This document shows, piece by piece, positions 39,060-47,386 of a stretch of DNA of 64,000 bases. This DNA is from CAVUCH01 sp963697705 (GTDB taxonomy: Bacteria; Acidobacteriota; Vicinamibacteria; Vicinamibacterales; JAENWD01): positions 1 to 64,000 of the forward strand of contig CAVOPA010000003.1 of NCBI GenBank assembly GCA_963697705.1, read 5' to 3'. Each line of letters opens with the position of its first letter. Position 1 is the stretch's first letter. The position numbers and the translations under genes were made by a program. Under the pieces are notes generated by a model that worked only from the letters and a program-made list of their open reading frames with translations, searched no databases and was not told the DNA's origin.

Positions 39060-39650
39060 ATGGCCGATTTCGCGGCAGATAGTGCGTCGCACGACATTAC
39101 CGGGCTGCTTCTGGCGTGGCGAGCCGGCGATCGAGCCGCGCTGGAGGCGCTCATCCCCCTCGTTTACGAGGAGCTGCGGCAGATCGCGCACCGGCAGCTC
39201 GCCGGCGAGCGACACCAGACGCTGCAGACAATCGACCTCGTCCACGAAGCCTATGTGCGGCTCGTCGACGCGAGCCGGGTACGGTGGCAGAACCGTGCCC
39301 ATTTCCTGGCGGTCGCGGCCCGTTCGATGCGCCGCATCCTCGTCGACGCGGCTCGGACGCGCGGCGCTCAGAAGCGGGGCGGCGATCAGTCACGGGTGGA
39401 GCTCGAACCGGACCTCGTCGCGGCGCTCGCGCCCGGCATCGACGTGATTGCACTCGACGAGGCGCTGAGCGAGCTGGCGGAGGCCGACCCGCGTCGCGGC
39501 CAGGTGGTGGAGCTGCGGTACTTCGGTGGCCTCACGGTCGAGGAGACCGCGCAGGTGCTCGACGTCGCACCGGAGACCGTCATGCGGGACTGGAAGGTCG
39601 CGCGCGCCTGGCTTCACGGGCGGCTGACGTCGGCTCCATCGCCTCGGTAG
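39060..39650 (+). CDS. ECF-type RNA polymerase sigma factor (Sigma70_ECF)
   Basis: 196 residues. Region 2: ALIPLVYEELRQIAHRQLAGERHQTLQTIDLVHEAYVRLVD, then WQNRAHFLAVAARSMRRILVDAARTRGAQKRGG. Region 4: RRGQVVELRYFGGLTVEETAQVLDVAPETVMRDWKVARAWL. This is the variant typical of Acidobacteriota and Planctomycetota, usually encoded beside serine/threonine kinases. It recruits RNA polymerase core to selected promoters. No anti-sigma factor is visible; control by the nearby kinase is a family-based inference. Confidence 0.93.
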   Translation: MADFAADSASHDITGLLLAWRAGDRAALEALIPLVYEELRQIAHRQLAGERHQTLQTIDLVHEAYVRLVDASRVRWQNRAHFLAVAARSMRRILVDAARTRGAQKRGGDQSRVELEPDLVAALAPGIDVIALDEALSELAEADPRRGQVVELRYFGGLTVEETAQVLDVAPETVMRDWKVARAWLHGRLTSAPSPR

Positions 39651-40300
39651 TGACTCCGACACTCCCCACGGCATCGAGGACAATTCCGGCGTTCACTGCC
39701 ACTGCTTCACGGTCCCGATCCCGCCCTCGATTTCACGGTGGTGGAAAACACGCGATTCCTGGTCGATCTGCCCTCAATCAGCTCGGTCCAGGCTGCCGAC
39801 GGAAGGCCGGCTGACGAGAGATGGTTCCCTTGGGGAGAGCCGATATACGGTTGTGTAACGTTGAGTCCTCTGCCCCAGTCGGAGGAGAGCACGTTGAGCT
39901 GGCAACGACGAGGGAAGCGGCGGTACTACACCCGGTCGGTGCGCGTCGCGGGCCGGATTTGGCGGGAGTATGTGGGCGGCGAATCTTCCGGTGGAGGGCA
40001 TCGGCGACGACCGGATTGCCGTTCGCCGCAAACACGGATCATCGACAACGCCGCTTGGGTCGCCAAGTTTCCGCCAGCTCCTTCGGAATGGAGCGGGACT
40101 ATTCACGGGAAGCGGCGCGGCTTGGCGACTCGTGAAAACGCATGAGCGGATCGACGCTGAGCGGCGCTGAGTTGTCACTGACACGGAATGTCGCTTGCGA
40201 CGTTTCGGCGCCGATGCCCGCCGCGTACCTAGACGAGCCTGATTCAGAGGTTGTACCAGGGCAACGACGTTTGCGGCGATCCGCGCGATGCTGAGGCTCG
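39651..40300. other. Gene-free stretch
   Basis: Overlapping frames on both strands without start signals or recognisable content. I see no gene. Confidence 0.5.
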
Positions 40301-40528
40301 ATGGACGAGAAAGTGAAGCTCTTCGAGATCACCCTTGCCGGACGGCTGTTTGCGATTGCGCGTGAGCTGGACGATTGCAACCAGTTCCGTCAAACGTATT
40401 ACGTCGATGATCGTAAAGTGCCAGTGCAGTATTACCTGGAGCTGCTCACCGACGCGTGGAACAGTAGGATGCCTTTCGGTGGGCGGACGACCAGCGCAAA
40501 TCCTGACGCAACTCGAACTGACCTCTAA
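40301..40528 (+). CDS. Small hypothetical protein, end possibly frameshifted
   Basis: MDEKVKLFEITLAGRLFAIA, RELDDCNQFRQTYYVDDRKVPVQYYLELLTDAWNSRMPFG reads like a real protein. The last residues in this frame are poor, while the next frame continues GGRPAQILTQLELTSKRHPL to 40556. A one-base shift near 40480 would give an 85-residue protein. Family unknown. Confidence 0.5.
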   Translation: MDEKVKLFEITLAGRLFAIARELDDCNQFRQTYYVDDRKVPVQYYLELLTDAWNSRMPFGGRTTSANPDATRTDL

Positions 40529-40556
40529 GCGGCACCCGCTCGCAATGGATGTCTGA

Positions 40557-41564
40557 AACGGTTTTGGTCACTGGAACAGTACGGCCGACGAAACTCGTCA
40601 GCGGCGCGGGCCGCCAGTCAGGATGGCTCTAGCCACAGCCCGCACAGTCAACGATCGCCGGTCGCCTCGATGTGCCTAGCATGGCAACGCATCGCCTCGT
40701 CTAGAATCGCCCCGCGGTTCGGCGGCCGGTCCGCGCGTAAAGTCTGAAGTCCCAGACCCGTAGCCAGAAGAATCACGGCACGAAGCGGTACGGAGATTTT
40801 GTTGTCTGGAGGTGCCATAGCCCCCTCTCGCGCCGTTCGGCGCCGTTCGTACTTCGCGTGTCGGGCCACTGAGCGACAAACGTCTGAGCACCACCAGACC
40901 AATCGGACGTCCCGCTCCTACCTTTGCGTGCGCTGACACAATGCGGCTGAGGTACACAGCTTGCTCTGGACATGGCTGTGGGGCGCGAGCCACAGACGTG
41001 CAGCCGCAGTGCTCCGCCGGGACGCAAGATGCGGCGTCCGGCCCGGCCCCACGCCACCGATTCGTTTGCGGGTTGCGTGCTCGTTCTCGACTGCAGGGCG
41101 GCCTGGCTGTTCCTCCCAGGCGGGTCGCCCCGTTCTCTTTGGCCGCCGCGAGACAGCGAGTTTCCAGGGCGCCACATATCCCAATCGGGCGGCAGCCGTA
41201 TCGGTCATCCCGAGCCAGCCAGCACTGACGGCGTACTGCCACTGCTCACAGGACATACCGAGCGGACAGGACACCGCTTCTAAGGAAGGGGGTGTCCGTC
41301 CTAAGACATCCTGTCGTGTCCTAGGACAAGTGTCCGTGGCGGGTAAGTTGTTGTTATGCGGCACGTTGCTCCACCAGTGCCACGCGAGTGACGCCGTCGT
41401 GTCCTGTGACTCGCGTAAACGCCTTCGTCCCGCGGGTCACGGCTTTGATCACCGAGTCGATCTTTGGACGATGCCGGCCTGACCCGCCCGACGTTCCACC
41501 GGTCCGCGGTGGTCAGGTTAGAATCCGACGCGTCACACGACGGTGCGCCGCAGCGAGACATCAC
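40557..41564. other. 1 kb with one doubtful minus-strand frame
   Basis: A minus-strand frame 41364-40918 includes PLGMSCEQWQYAVSAGWLGMTD, AAARLGYVAPWKLAVSRRPK, which looks protein-like, but its second half does not. A run of short GTCC/GGAC palindromes lies at 41295-41335. Nothing else is supported. Confidence 0.35.
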
Positions 41565-41942
41565 ATGGCCGATAACCAATTGGATCGCATTGCCGCGCTC
41601 GAGGTGAAGGTTCAGGAGCTCGACGCCCTGGTCAACCTGGCGCTTCGCCTGCTCGCGGTCGAGAAGCCCGTTTTCGCGTTGCTCGCGCGCTACGGCGCGA
41701 CCGAGACCGAAGACCAGGCGGTGCACGCGTTGCTCGACGACCTGGCGCGCCGCGCCGAGCAAGGCAGCATGTATGCGCCGTCGTTCGGCGGGTTCGTCAA
41801 TGAATTGACCCAACGGTTCCCGGCCGCGCGCGGCGATCGGCAGTTCATCACGCTGCTGCTCGACACCTTGAAGGTGGATCGGCCGGCGTATCGGCGCCTC
41901 CACGCCTACGCGTCGGCGCAGGGCTGGCCGCAGTGGACTTGA
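41565..41942 (+). CDS. Hypothetical cytoplasmic protein with N-terminal coiled coil
   Basis: ATG 41565 gives 125 residues; the longer upstream frame is not supported. LDRIAALEVKVQELDALVNLALRLLAVEKP is a heptad-like coiled coil. The rest (FALLARYGATETEDQAVHALLDDLARRAEQG, FGGFVNELTQRFPAARGDRQFITLLLDTLKVDRPAYRRLHAYA) is helical. No family is recognised. It is intact and well composed. Confidence 0.7.
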   Translation: MADNQLDRIAALEVKVQELDALVNLALRLLAVEKPVFALLARYGATETEDQAVHALLDDLARRAEQGSMYAPSFGGFVNELTQRFPAARGDRQFITLLLDTLKVDRPAYRRLHAYASAQGWPQWT

Positions 41943-41984
41943 ATCCGTTCGAGAGCCATTCGCGTCATCGTGCCGGCGGCGACA

Positions 41985-42225
41985 AGGCTTCCCAATCGAC
42001 TGGGTGTATTGCAGATAGACGCCGACGGCTTCCTCGAGGTCGCGACGAACGTGTCCTCGCCCAGGCGCGTGAAGAGCCCGAAGCGCTTCAACTTGTCCTG
42101 AATCGGATGCTTCACCTCGGCGAAAACAAAGCTCGATGCCCGCGGCGTGGAGCGTCTCGTCGAGCCCGCACAGGATGTCGGCGGCGGCCACGTCGATACG
42201 GGTGACTGGCTCGGCCGCGACGAGG
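41985..42225 (-). pseudogene. SulP transporter STAS-domain scrap
   Basis: Pieces in adjoining frames read PRWLLVAAEPVTRIDVAAAD, ILCGLDETLHAAGIEL, then FAEVKHPIQDKLKRFGLFTRLGEDTF, then EEAVGVYLQY. This is the C-terminal STAS domain of sulfate permease-type transporters. The membrane part is missing and two shifts are needed within 80 residues. Confidence 0.75.
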
Positions 42226-42674
42226 AGCCAACGTGGAGTACGCCAAGAGCGCCAGGCTGCGGCTGCGCGATCATCTCATCCCACCAGGGCCAAAGCCAGA
42301 TGGGCTGAACCTCTCCGACCGGGTCAACCTGGCGCGAATGGCGCAGTTGATCTCGCAGGTCGCCGAGCAGTACGTCGGCGCGGCCAGCGCGCTCTCTGCG
42401 CGGAACGTGATGCGGTTTGGTCTGAAGCAGCACTGACTGCAGCGCTACCGTCAGGAAATGACTTGTCACCCAGTGTGTTCCGATCTCGGAGCCAGGCTGC
42501 AGTTGGTCAATAGCGGCCCGGCCACGTAACTGCGTTCGAGCTCGGACACTTCAGGGGGTTCTACAGCCGGTCACGGGTCGAGGGACGCCAAGAGGCGCGA
42601 CGGAACTGGCGGAGCGCTGCGGCGGCTCCTGTCGGATCGCGGCGGAGAGTGCCCGCCACGACTGCTCATTTGAC

Positions 42675-42721
42675 AACTGCATAGCCCGTACAGACCAAAG
42701 GCCGCCCCAGCAGGCGGCCTT
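42675..42721 (-). terminator. Terminator hairpin plus conserved 18-base motif
   Basis: On the minus strand AAGGCCGCC (42713-42721) pairs with GGCGGCCTT (42698-42706), followed by TTGGTC and then TGTACGGGCTATGCAGTT. It lies 30 bases after the CHRD/PEP-CTERM gene. The last 18 bases are identical to 26704-26721. Confidence 0.75.
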
Positions 42722-42750
42722 GGATCTCGTGCAATGGGCCGTGTGCGCCG

Positions 42751-43353
42751 CTACGCGTTCCGCTGCCACCAGCGCCGTGCGCCCATGCCGGCGAGACCGA
42801 GGCCGAGCAGGGCGACTGTGGCGGGTTCAGGGGTTGCCGCTGGGCGTTCAACGGCGGTCAGGAACCCGCGGATTTCACCAGTGGGAAACTCTGCCGTGTG
42901 AATGTTGAAGTAGGCGCGCCCGGCGATGAGGCCCGCGGCGAGTGCCATTTCGGCCCCGCTGGCCGTACCACCCCACGCGGTGACAAACGCGGGGTTGAAA
43001 CTCGCCGGATCAGTGAGGTCCAGCGTGTTGTTGTAAAACCCAGATGTCGTGCCGCTCGGAAACCCTGGGAACGTCGGTACGGCCGTCGCGACACCAGCGG
43101 TTCCATCAGGGTCGACACAACAATGGATATGTGCCGCGAAGTTCGGACTCGTGAGGAACGCAAAGTCGGCCACGACAGTGAGTGTCTGGGCTGTTGAGTC
43201 GTATCGAACCACAGCGGAACCGAGACCTGGCGAACCGTTGGGTGGACTCTCCGAAGGGCCGGTCAGAACCGCGCTGAACAACAACGGATCGGCGTTCGCG
43301 GCGCCGACGGCAAGGAGGGTTAGCAACAGGGACACTGCAGCAGTTCTCTTCAT
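42751..43353 (-). CDS. CHRD-domain protein with PEP-CTERM sorting signal
   Basis: ATG 43353 follows GGAGAG; 200 residues. The signal peptide is RTAAVSLLLTLLAVGAANADP. The CHRD domain shows FSAVLTGPSESPPNGSPGLGSAVVRYD, FAAHIHCCVDPDGTAGVATAVP, AYFNIHTAEFPTGEIRGFL. The C-terminal sorting signal is PEPATVALLGLGLAGMGARRWWQRNA: PEP motif, helix and Arg-rich tail, all in one frame. The protein would be cut by an exosortase and placed outside the cell. CHRD domains are extracellular and structural in role; no catalysis is expected. Confidence 0.92.
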   Translation of the reverse strand: MKRTAAVSLLLTLLAVGAANADPLLFSAVLTGPSESPPNGSPGLGSAVVRYDSTAQTLTVVADFAFLTSPNFAAHIHCCVDPDGTAGVATAVPTFPGFPSGTTSGFYNNTLDLTDPASFNPAFVTAWGGTASGAEMALAAGLIAGRAYFNIHTAEFPTGEIRGFLTAVERPAATPEPATVALLGLGLAGMGARRWWQRNA

Positions 43354-44004
43354 CAGAAACTCTCCTGTGGGTGAACCGTTACCTTCCTGGACTACGCATC
43401 GGGCACTCCGAGCCGCGCGCACGCGAGCAGCAATCAAGAAACCTGCCGAACCAATCCCGCTATCGTGCGATTGGGCCTCGATTGTGCGAGTCAATGGTTG
43501 CGCCCGCACACGATGGCAGGCGCATGAGCCGTGACCGTCCTGTTTTTTGCGTGGCTGCGGAACGGCAACCCGGCCGGAGACCTGATCAAGGTTCGTCGCT
43601 GCGGTGCGAAGTACCGGCTCGCCGTGGCGCTTCCTCTGCAAGGCGGCGATCATAGCCCGCAAGGTTGTGCACGCCCTGGACATGGGCAGGCCGCGCGAGG
43701 GACGGGCTGTGAAGCGAAGATCACGAGGGGACGCCGCCCATCGAGACCGCGTCCTCGACTCCCAGGCCGCAGTCGCTCCAGTCTTGCGGGCTTCACTCAC
43801 GGACGTGCTGACTCTTTCGTCCGATTCTTCAGCCAACGCAGCCTTCTGCCACAACTTCCAGTCTGGCCGTCACTTCGCCGTTCGCATTGATGGTCGTGTG
43901 TATTAAGCGGGAAAGAGCTCATCTCCTCATCACTTTCATTGCGCCTGCTGAAGGGGCTAACTCCGGACTGAAGCATCGACTCAGCGGGTCCGTCCGAGCC
44001 TGCG
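43354..44004. other. Intergenic with a decayed frame
   Basis: A plus-strand frame from 43531 begins AWLRNGNPAGDLIKVRRCGA, which resembles small RCGAKTR-type proteins, but it loses that pattern within 40 residues. Otherwise I see nothing. Confidence 0.35.
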
Positions 44005-44826
44005 TCACTTGCGAATGACGACGCCGCCAACGAAGCGGAGCATGTTCGTCGGAGTTCCCTCGTAGAAGACCCGACGCCATGCGACACTCAATCGCGCGGC
44101 GGCTCGTTCGTTGCCGATGTCGAGCCCGCCACCCGGCTGGATTGTGAACTCGGTCGTGCTCTCACCCACACCGTTGATGTCGAAACTCGTGCGGGTCAAG
44201 CCCACCAGAAACTCGGCGAACGGCACGGCCACGGGTGAATTGCGATTGCTGAACCTCAGCCCACCGGTGAACGTGTGAATCGCAACGTCCGGATCGTTGA
44301 TTGTCAATCCGGCCTTGTAGTTGCCGGTCGCATCCCCGACGATCCCGAGCCACGGCGACACGTTCCCGGCAACCGAGACGTTCCAACCGATCGCCGAGTT
44401 CAGATCAAGGAACTCGCCCGAGACGTGCAGGAACGACCAGCCAAGCGAGGTCTCCGACTTTGGAAAGGGAATGGACGTCGCCATCGTCGTTGGCACGGCG
44501 ATCGGCTGGTCCAGTGCCGGAGGCGCGGGCGGTGCCTCAGGCACGGAAAGATCCATAGGGCGTAGATCCTGATTGGACAGGCTGACGTAGTGGCCTAGCA
44601 CCCAGCCAACGCGCCTGCCCAACTGCGGGTCGTTGTACTCGACCTCGACCCAGTCACCGTCGGTCGAGAGAACGCGAAGCCTGGTGCCGACTGCTGCCAC
44701 GCGCAGCGGCGTCGGCGTTTCCTGGGCGGCCGCATAGATGGGCGCATTGGTCGTGACGGTTGCGAACTGCTGAGCACTGGCGGTGCTCGAAATCAGGCAG
44801 AACAGCAGCGCCGCGGCGAATCGCAT
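44005..44826 (-). CDS. Exported SH3-domain/outer-membrane beta-barrel protein
   Basis: The ATG has GGAG nine bases upstream; 273 residues. The signal peptide (AAALLFCLISSTASAQ) is followed by a bacterial SH3-like domain (TNAPIYAAAQETPTPLRVAAVGTRLRVLSTDGDWVEVEYND, RRVGWVLGHYV). A Pro-rich linker leads to about 140 residues with alternating strands typical of OmpA/OprF-type barrels, ending FEGTPTNMLRFVGGVVIRK-like. It probably sits in the outer membrane with the SH3 domain in the periplasm. Intact. Confidence 0.8.
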   Translation of the reverse strand: MRFAAALLFCLISSTASAQQFATVTTNAPIYAAAQETPTPLRVAAVGTRLRVLSTDGDWVEVEYNDPQLGRRVGWVLGHYVSLSNQDLRPMDLSVPEAPPAPPALDQPIAVPTTMATSIPFPKSETSLGWSFLHVSGEFLDLNSAIGWNVSVAGNVSPWLGIVGDATGNYKAGLTINDPDVAIHTFTGGLRFSNRNSPVAVPFAEFLVGLTRTSFDINGVGESTTEFTIQPGGGLDIGNERAAARLSVAWRRVFYEGTPTNMLRFVGGVVIRK

Positions 44827-45488
44827 GATCGAATCTCCGAGAAGCTTCCGGCTTCATATCATGTCGCAACTCGCAGCCATCGTCACGCCGCTGTCAGGTG
44901 GCCACGGGAGCGGACCCGGCAGTTCATCCTCTTCCACCCCGCCCGCCGACATGGGGCCGCCGCAGGTGGCGGCCTTGTCTGTAGTCGCTGGCGCCCGCAC
45001 GTCACATGAGCCCGACGGACCATCAGGGACACTACTCCGTGACAGGGAACTCGGCGATGAGTCCTTCACTTCCTGCGTTTCGCCCGGCGAGAGGGACGCG
45101 TAGAGGCTCGGCCAAGCAGTTCTATCCGGTTCGATCCCGAAAAAAAGAAGAGCTTGCCTGTGCACGCGGCGATCGCGATCTCGAACGGCTTTCACGAGCA
45201 CCCACGGTATTTCGGAGCCCCTCCGACATATGGGATGAGTTCGGCGGCGGATCGCTGCCGCAGACCGGCGGTGCGCCGCCCAAACCTTGTGAATCTGGCA
45301 ATTGAGCTTCTGTGTCACCCGAGGCACGAGGTCTGCACTTGCGCCGGCCGGTCTGTCACCGCCGTGGCGAGGTTCGCCGAACTGTCGCCCGAGTCTGTCG
45401 GTCCTTGACTTCAAACCTGCTCGAATCGATTGACTTCGACTGGGGTCGTCCGAAGGCGGAACACGCTCACGCGCAACGAGGAGGACAC
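44827..45488. other. Gene-free stretch
   Basis: Frames on both strands lack any recognisable protein. The last bases hold the ribosome site (GAGGAGG) and presumably the promoter of the gene at 45489. Confidence 0.45.
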
Positions 45489-46040
45489 ATGAAAAGGCTT
45501 GTCGTTGGAACGCTTGCAGTCGCAGCTCTGGTGTGGGTGCCACGCACGGCCGTGGCCCAGACCAAGACGATCACGTCCGAAATGAGAACGGAGACCGGCA
45601 CCGTCGAGGCGATCGAAGCCTCGACTCGTACGGTGACGCTCAAGAAAGCGGATGGAACCTACGTCGAGACCTACGCAGGGCCCGACGTGAAGCGCTTTGC
45701 GGAGATCAAAGTAGGGGACAAGGTGACCGCCCGGTTCTACGAGAGCGTCGTCCTCCGGTTGAAGGGGCCCGGTGAGGCGGACGTGGACAGCGCGGCACGC
45801 GCCACGACCGGATCCGAACAGGCTCTGCCTGGCGGCACGAAAGCCAAGCAGCGGACGATCACGGCCACCATCACGGCCATCGACCCGAACATGCCCTCGA
45901 TCACCTTCACCGGGCCGAACGGATGGAAGTACACGTCGAAAGTGCAGGACACGGCGGCACTCGCCAAGGTGAAGGTCGGCGACAAGGTCGACATCGTCTG
46001 GACCGAAGCAATGCTGGTGTCGCTCGAGCGCGGCATGTAG
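45489..46040 (+). CDS. Secreted protein with two repeated beta domains
   Basis: ATG 45489 is preceded by GAGGAGG; 183 residues. The signal peptide is RLVVGTLAVAALVWVPRTAVAQ. Two similar units follow: TGTVEAIEASTRTVTLKKADG with FAEIKVGDKVTARFYES, and TATITAIDPNMPSITFTGPNG with LAKVKVGDKVDIVWTEA. The repeated VKVGDKV signature suggests two OB-like domains of the DUF5666 type. Periplasmic; the function is unknown. The next gene, for aquaporin, is in the same direction 113 bases on. Confidence 0.82.
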   Translation: MKRLVVGTLAVAALVWVPRTAVAQTKTITSEMRTETGTVEAIEASTRTVTLKKADGTYVETYAGPDVKRFAEIKVGDKVTARFYESVVLRLKGPGEADVDSAARATTGSEQALPGGTKAKQRTITATITAIDPNMPSITFTGPNGWKYTSKVQDTAALAKVKVGDKVDIVWTEAMLVSLERGM

Positions 46041-46153
46041 ACCTGCCTGACGGGCCGGGGCGATCTGCCGATCGTCCCGGTCCATCGTCGATGGGCGATG
46101 AAGGCTTCGACGTTTTTGCCCTCTGATTTCGGCAACCAGCAAGGGAGTGCGCC

Positions 46154-46882
46154 GTGGTTTCCAAGTTCTCTGCTGAATTGATCGGGACGTTCTGGCTCGT
46201 GCTCGGAGGGTGCGGCAGCGCGGTGCTCGCGGCCGCCTTCCCGGACGTCGGAATCGGCCTGCTCGGTGTCTCGCTCGCATTCGGGCTCACGGTGTTGTCA
46301 GGCGCGTACGCGCTCGGGCCGATCTCGGGCGGTCACTTCAACCCTGCGGTCAGCGTTGGCTTGTGGGCCGGAGGCCGGTTTCCCGCCGCCCTGCTGTTGC
46401 CCTACATCGTCGCGCAGGTCGTTGGCGGCATCGTCGGCGCAGGGGTGCTGTACTTCATTGCGAGCGGCCGCGCAGACTTCAGCATGGCGGGCGGCTTCGC
46501 CTCCAACGGCTATGGCGCCCACTCGCCGGGCGGGTACTCGCTCGGGGCCGGGCTCGTATGCGAAGTCGTGATGACGTTCATGTTCCTGATCATCATTCTC
46601 GGCACGACGCACAAACGCGCCCCGGTAGGATTCGCGGGACTCGCCATCGGCCTCGGGCTCACCCTGATTCATCTGGTCAGCATTCCGGTGACGAACACCT
46701 CCCTCAATCCGGCGCGCAGCACCGCCACGGCGCTGTTCGCGGGAGGCTGGGCCCTTCAGCAGCTCTGGATGTTCTGGGTTGCTCCCGTGATTGGCGCCGC
46801 CCTCGCTGGCTTCACACACAAGCTGGTCCTCGAAGGGTCCGCTGACGAACCTCCGGTGACCGGACGTACCCGTTCGTCATGA
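46154..46882 (+). CDS. aqpZ: Aquaporin Z-like water channel
   Basis: A GTG start with GGGAG eight bases upstream; 242 residues. Six transmembrane helices and the two re-entrant NPA boxes are clear: HFNPAVS (Asn about 63) and SLNPARS (Asn about 185, with the selectivity-filter Arg right after, and His about 173). This arrangement fits a water-selective channel rather than a glycerol facilitator. Length is normal. The C-terminal tail is short and polar. Confidence 0.95.
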   Translation: MVSKFSAELIGTFWLVLGGCGSAVLAAAFPDVGIGLLGVSLAFGLTVLSGAYALGPISGGHFNPAVSVGLWAGGRFPAALLLPYIVAQVVGGIVGAGVLYFIASGRADFSMAGGFASNGYGAHSPGGYSLGAGLVCEVVMTFMFLIIILGTTHKRAPVGFAGLAIGLGLTLIHLVSIPVTNTSLNPARSTATALFAGGWALQQLWMFWVAPVIGAALAGFTHKLVLEGSADEPPVTGRTRSS

Positions 46883-46972
46883 CTGGCCTCCCAAGTGGAG
46901 AACATAGATCTGACGCTCTACTGGCTCGTCAAGTAGAGCCGACCAGCGGTGATGTCGCGGCGGGTGCCTCCG

Positions 46973-47368
46973 CTAATGCCCGCCAGCCTCCTGTTCGCCG
47001 CGCGAGAAGCGTCTGTAGGCCCACACGGTCAACGAATTGGTCGCCACGCCGACGACGTTCCAGACGATCACGGGGCGCGACACGGTCAGCAGGCCGTAGT
47101 AGATCCAGGCAATCTGAAACACCGCCATGATGCTCGCCATCGTCGGGTTGATGCCCTGGCTCGATCGCCGCTGGATCATCTTGACCAGGTCGGGGATCGC
47201 CGCGAACGTGGTGCCGAACCCGGCCACGAAACCCACGATCTCGGAGCGCTGGAACGAGGGAGCGAACAGGCTCTCGGTGTCGTGGATGCCGATGCTCGCG
47301 CAGCCACCGAGTACCAGCGCGCCAGCCACGAGCGCCGCCAGCGTGATCATCCGGTTCAGGGAAGTCAT
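46973..47368 (-). CDS. SemiSWEET-like transporter with lipoprotein-like leader
   Basis: From ATG 47368 the first 25 residues (MITLAALVAGALVLGGCASIG) look like a lipoprotein signal. After a short spacer comes a SemiSWEET/MtN3 unit of three helices: EIVGFVAGFGTTFAAIPDLVKMIQRRSSQGINPTMASIMAVFQIAWIYYGLLTVSRPVIVWNVVGVATNSLTVWAYRRF. The usual PQ box is replaced by IPD. SemiSWEETs form dimers that pass sugars. It starts 19 bases after the GH13 gene stop, so the two are probably one operon. The extra leader is unusual for the family. Confidence 0.8.
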   Translation of the reverse strand: MTSLNRMITLAALVAGALVLGGCASIGIHDTESLFAPSFQRSEIVGFVAGFGTTFAAIPDLVKMIQRRSSQGINPTMASIMAVFQIAWIYYGLLTVSRPVIVWNVVGVATNSLTVWAYRRFSRGEQEAGGH

Positions 47369-47386
47369 CTTCAACACACCTCAGGC

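Noticed and set aside
42233..42436. 67-codon plus-strand frame starting VEYAKSARLRLRDHL
   Set aside because: It has a fair ribosome site and protein-like sequence, but lies opposite where the rest of the SulP gene would have been; I could not decide whether it is real or a shadow, so it is not annotated.
44854..45543. 229-codon minus-strand frame
   Set aside because: No start signal, Arg/Ser/Pro-rich composition, no conserved pattern.
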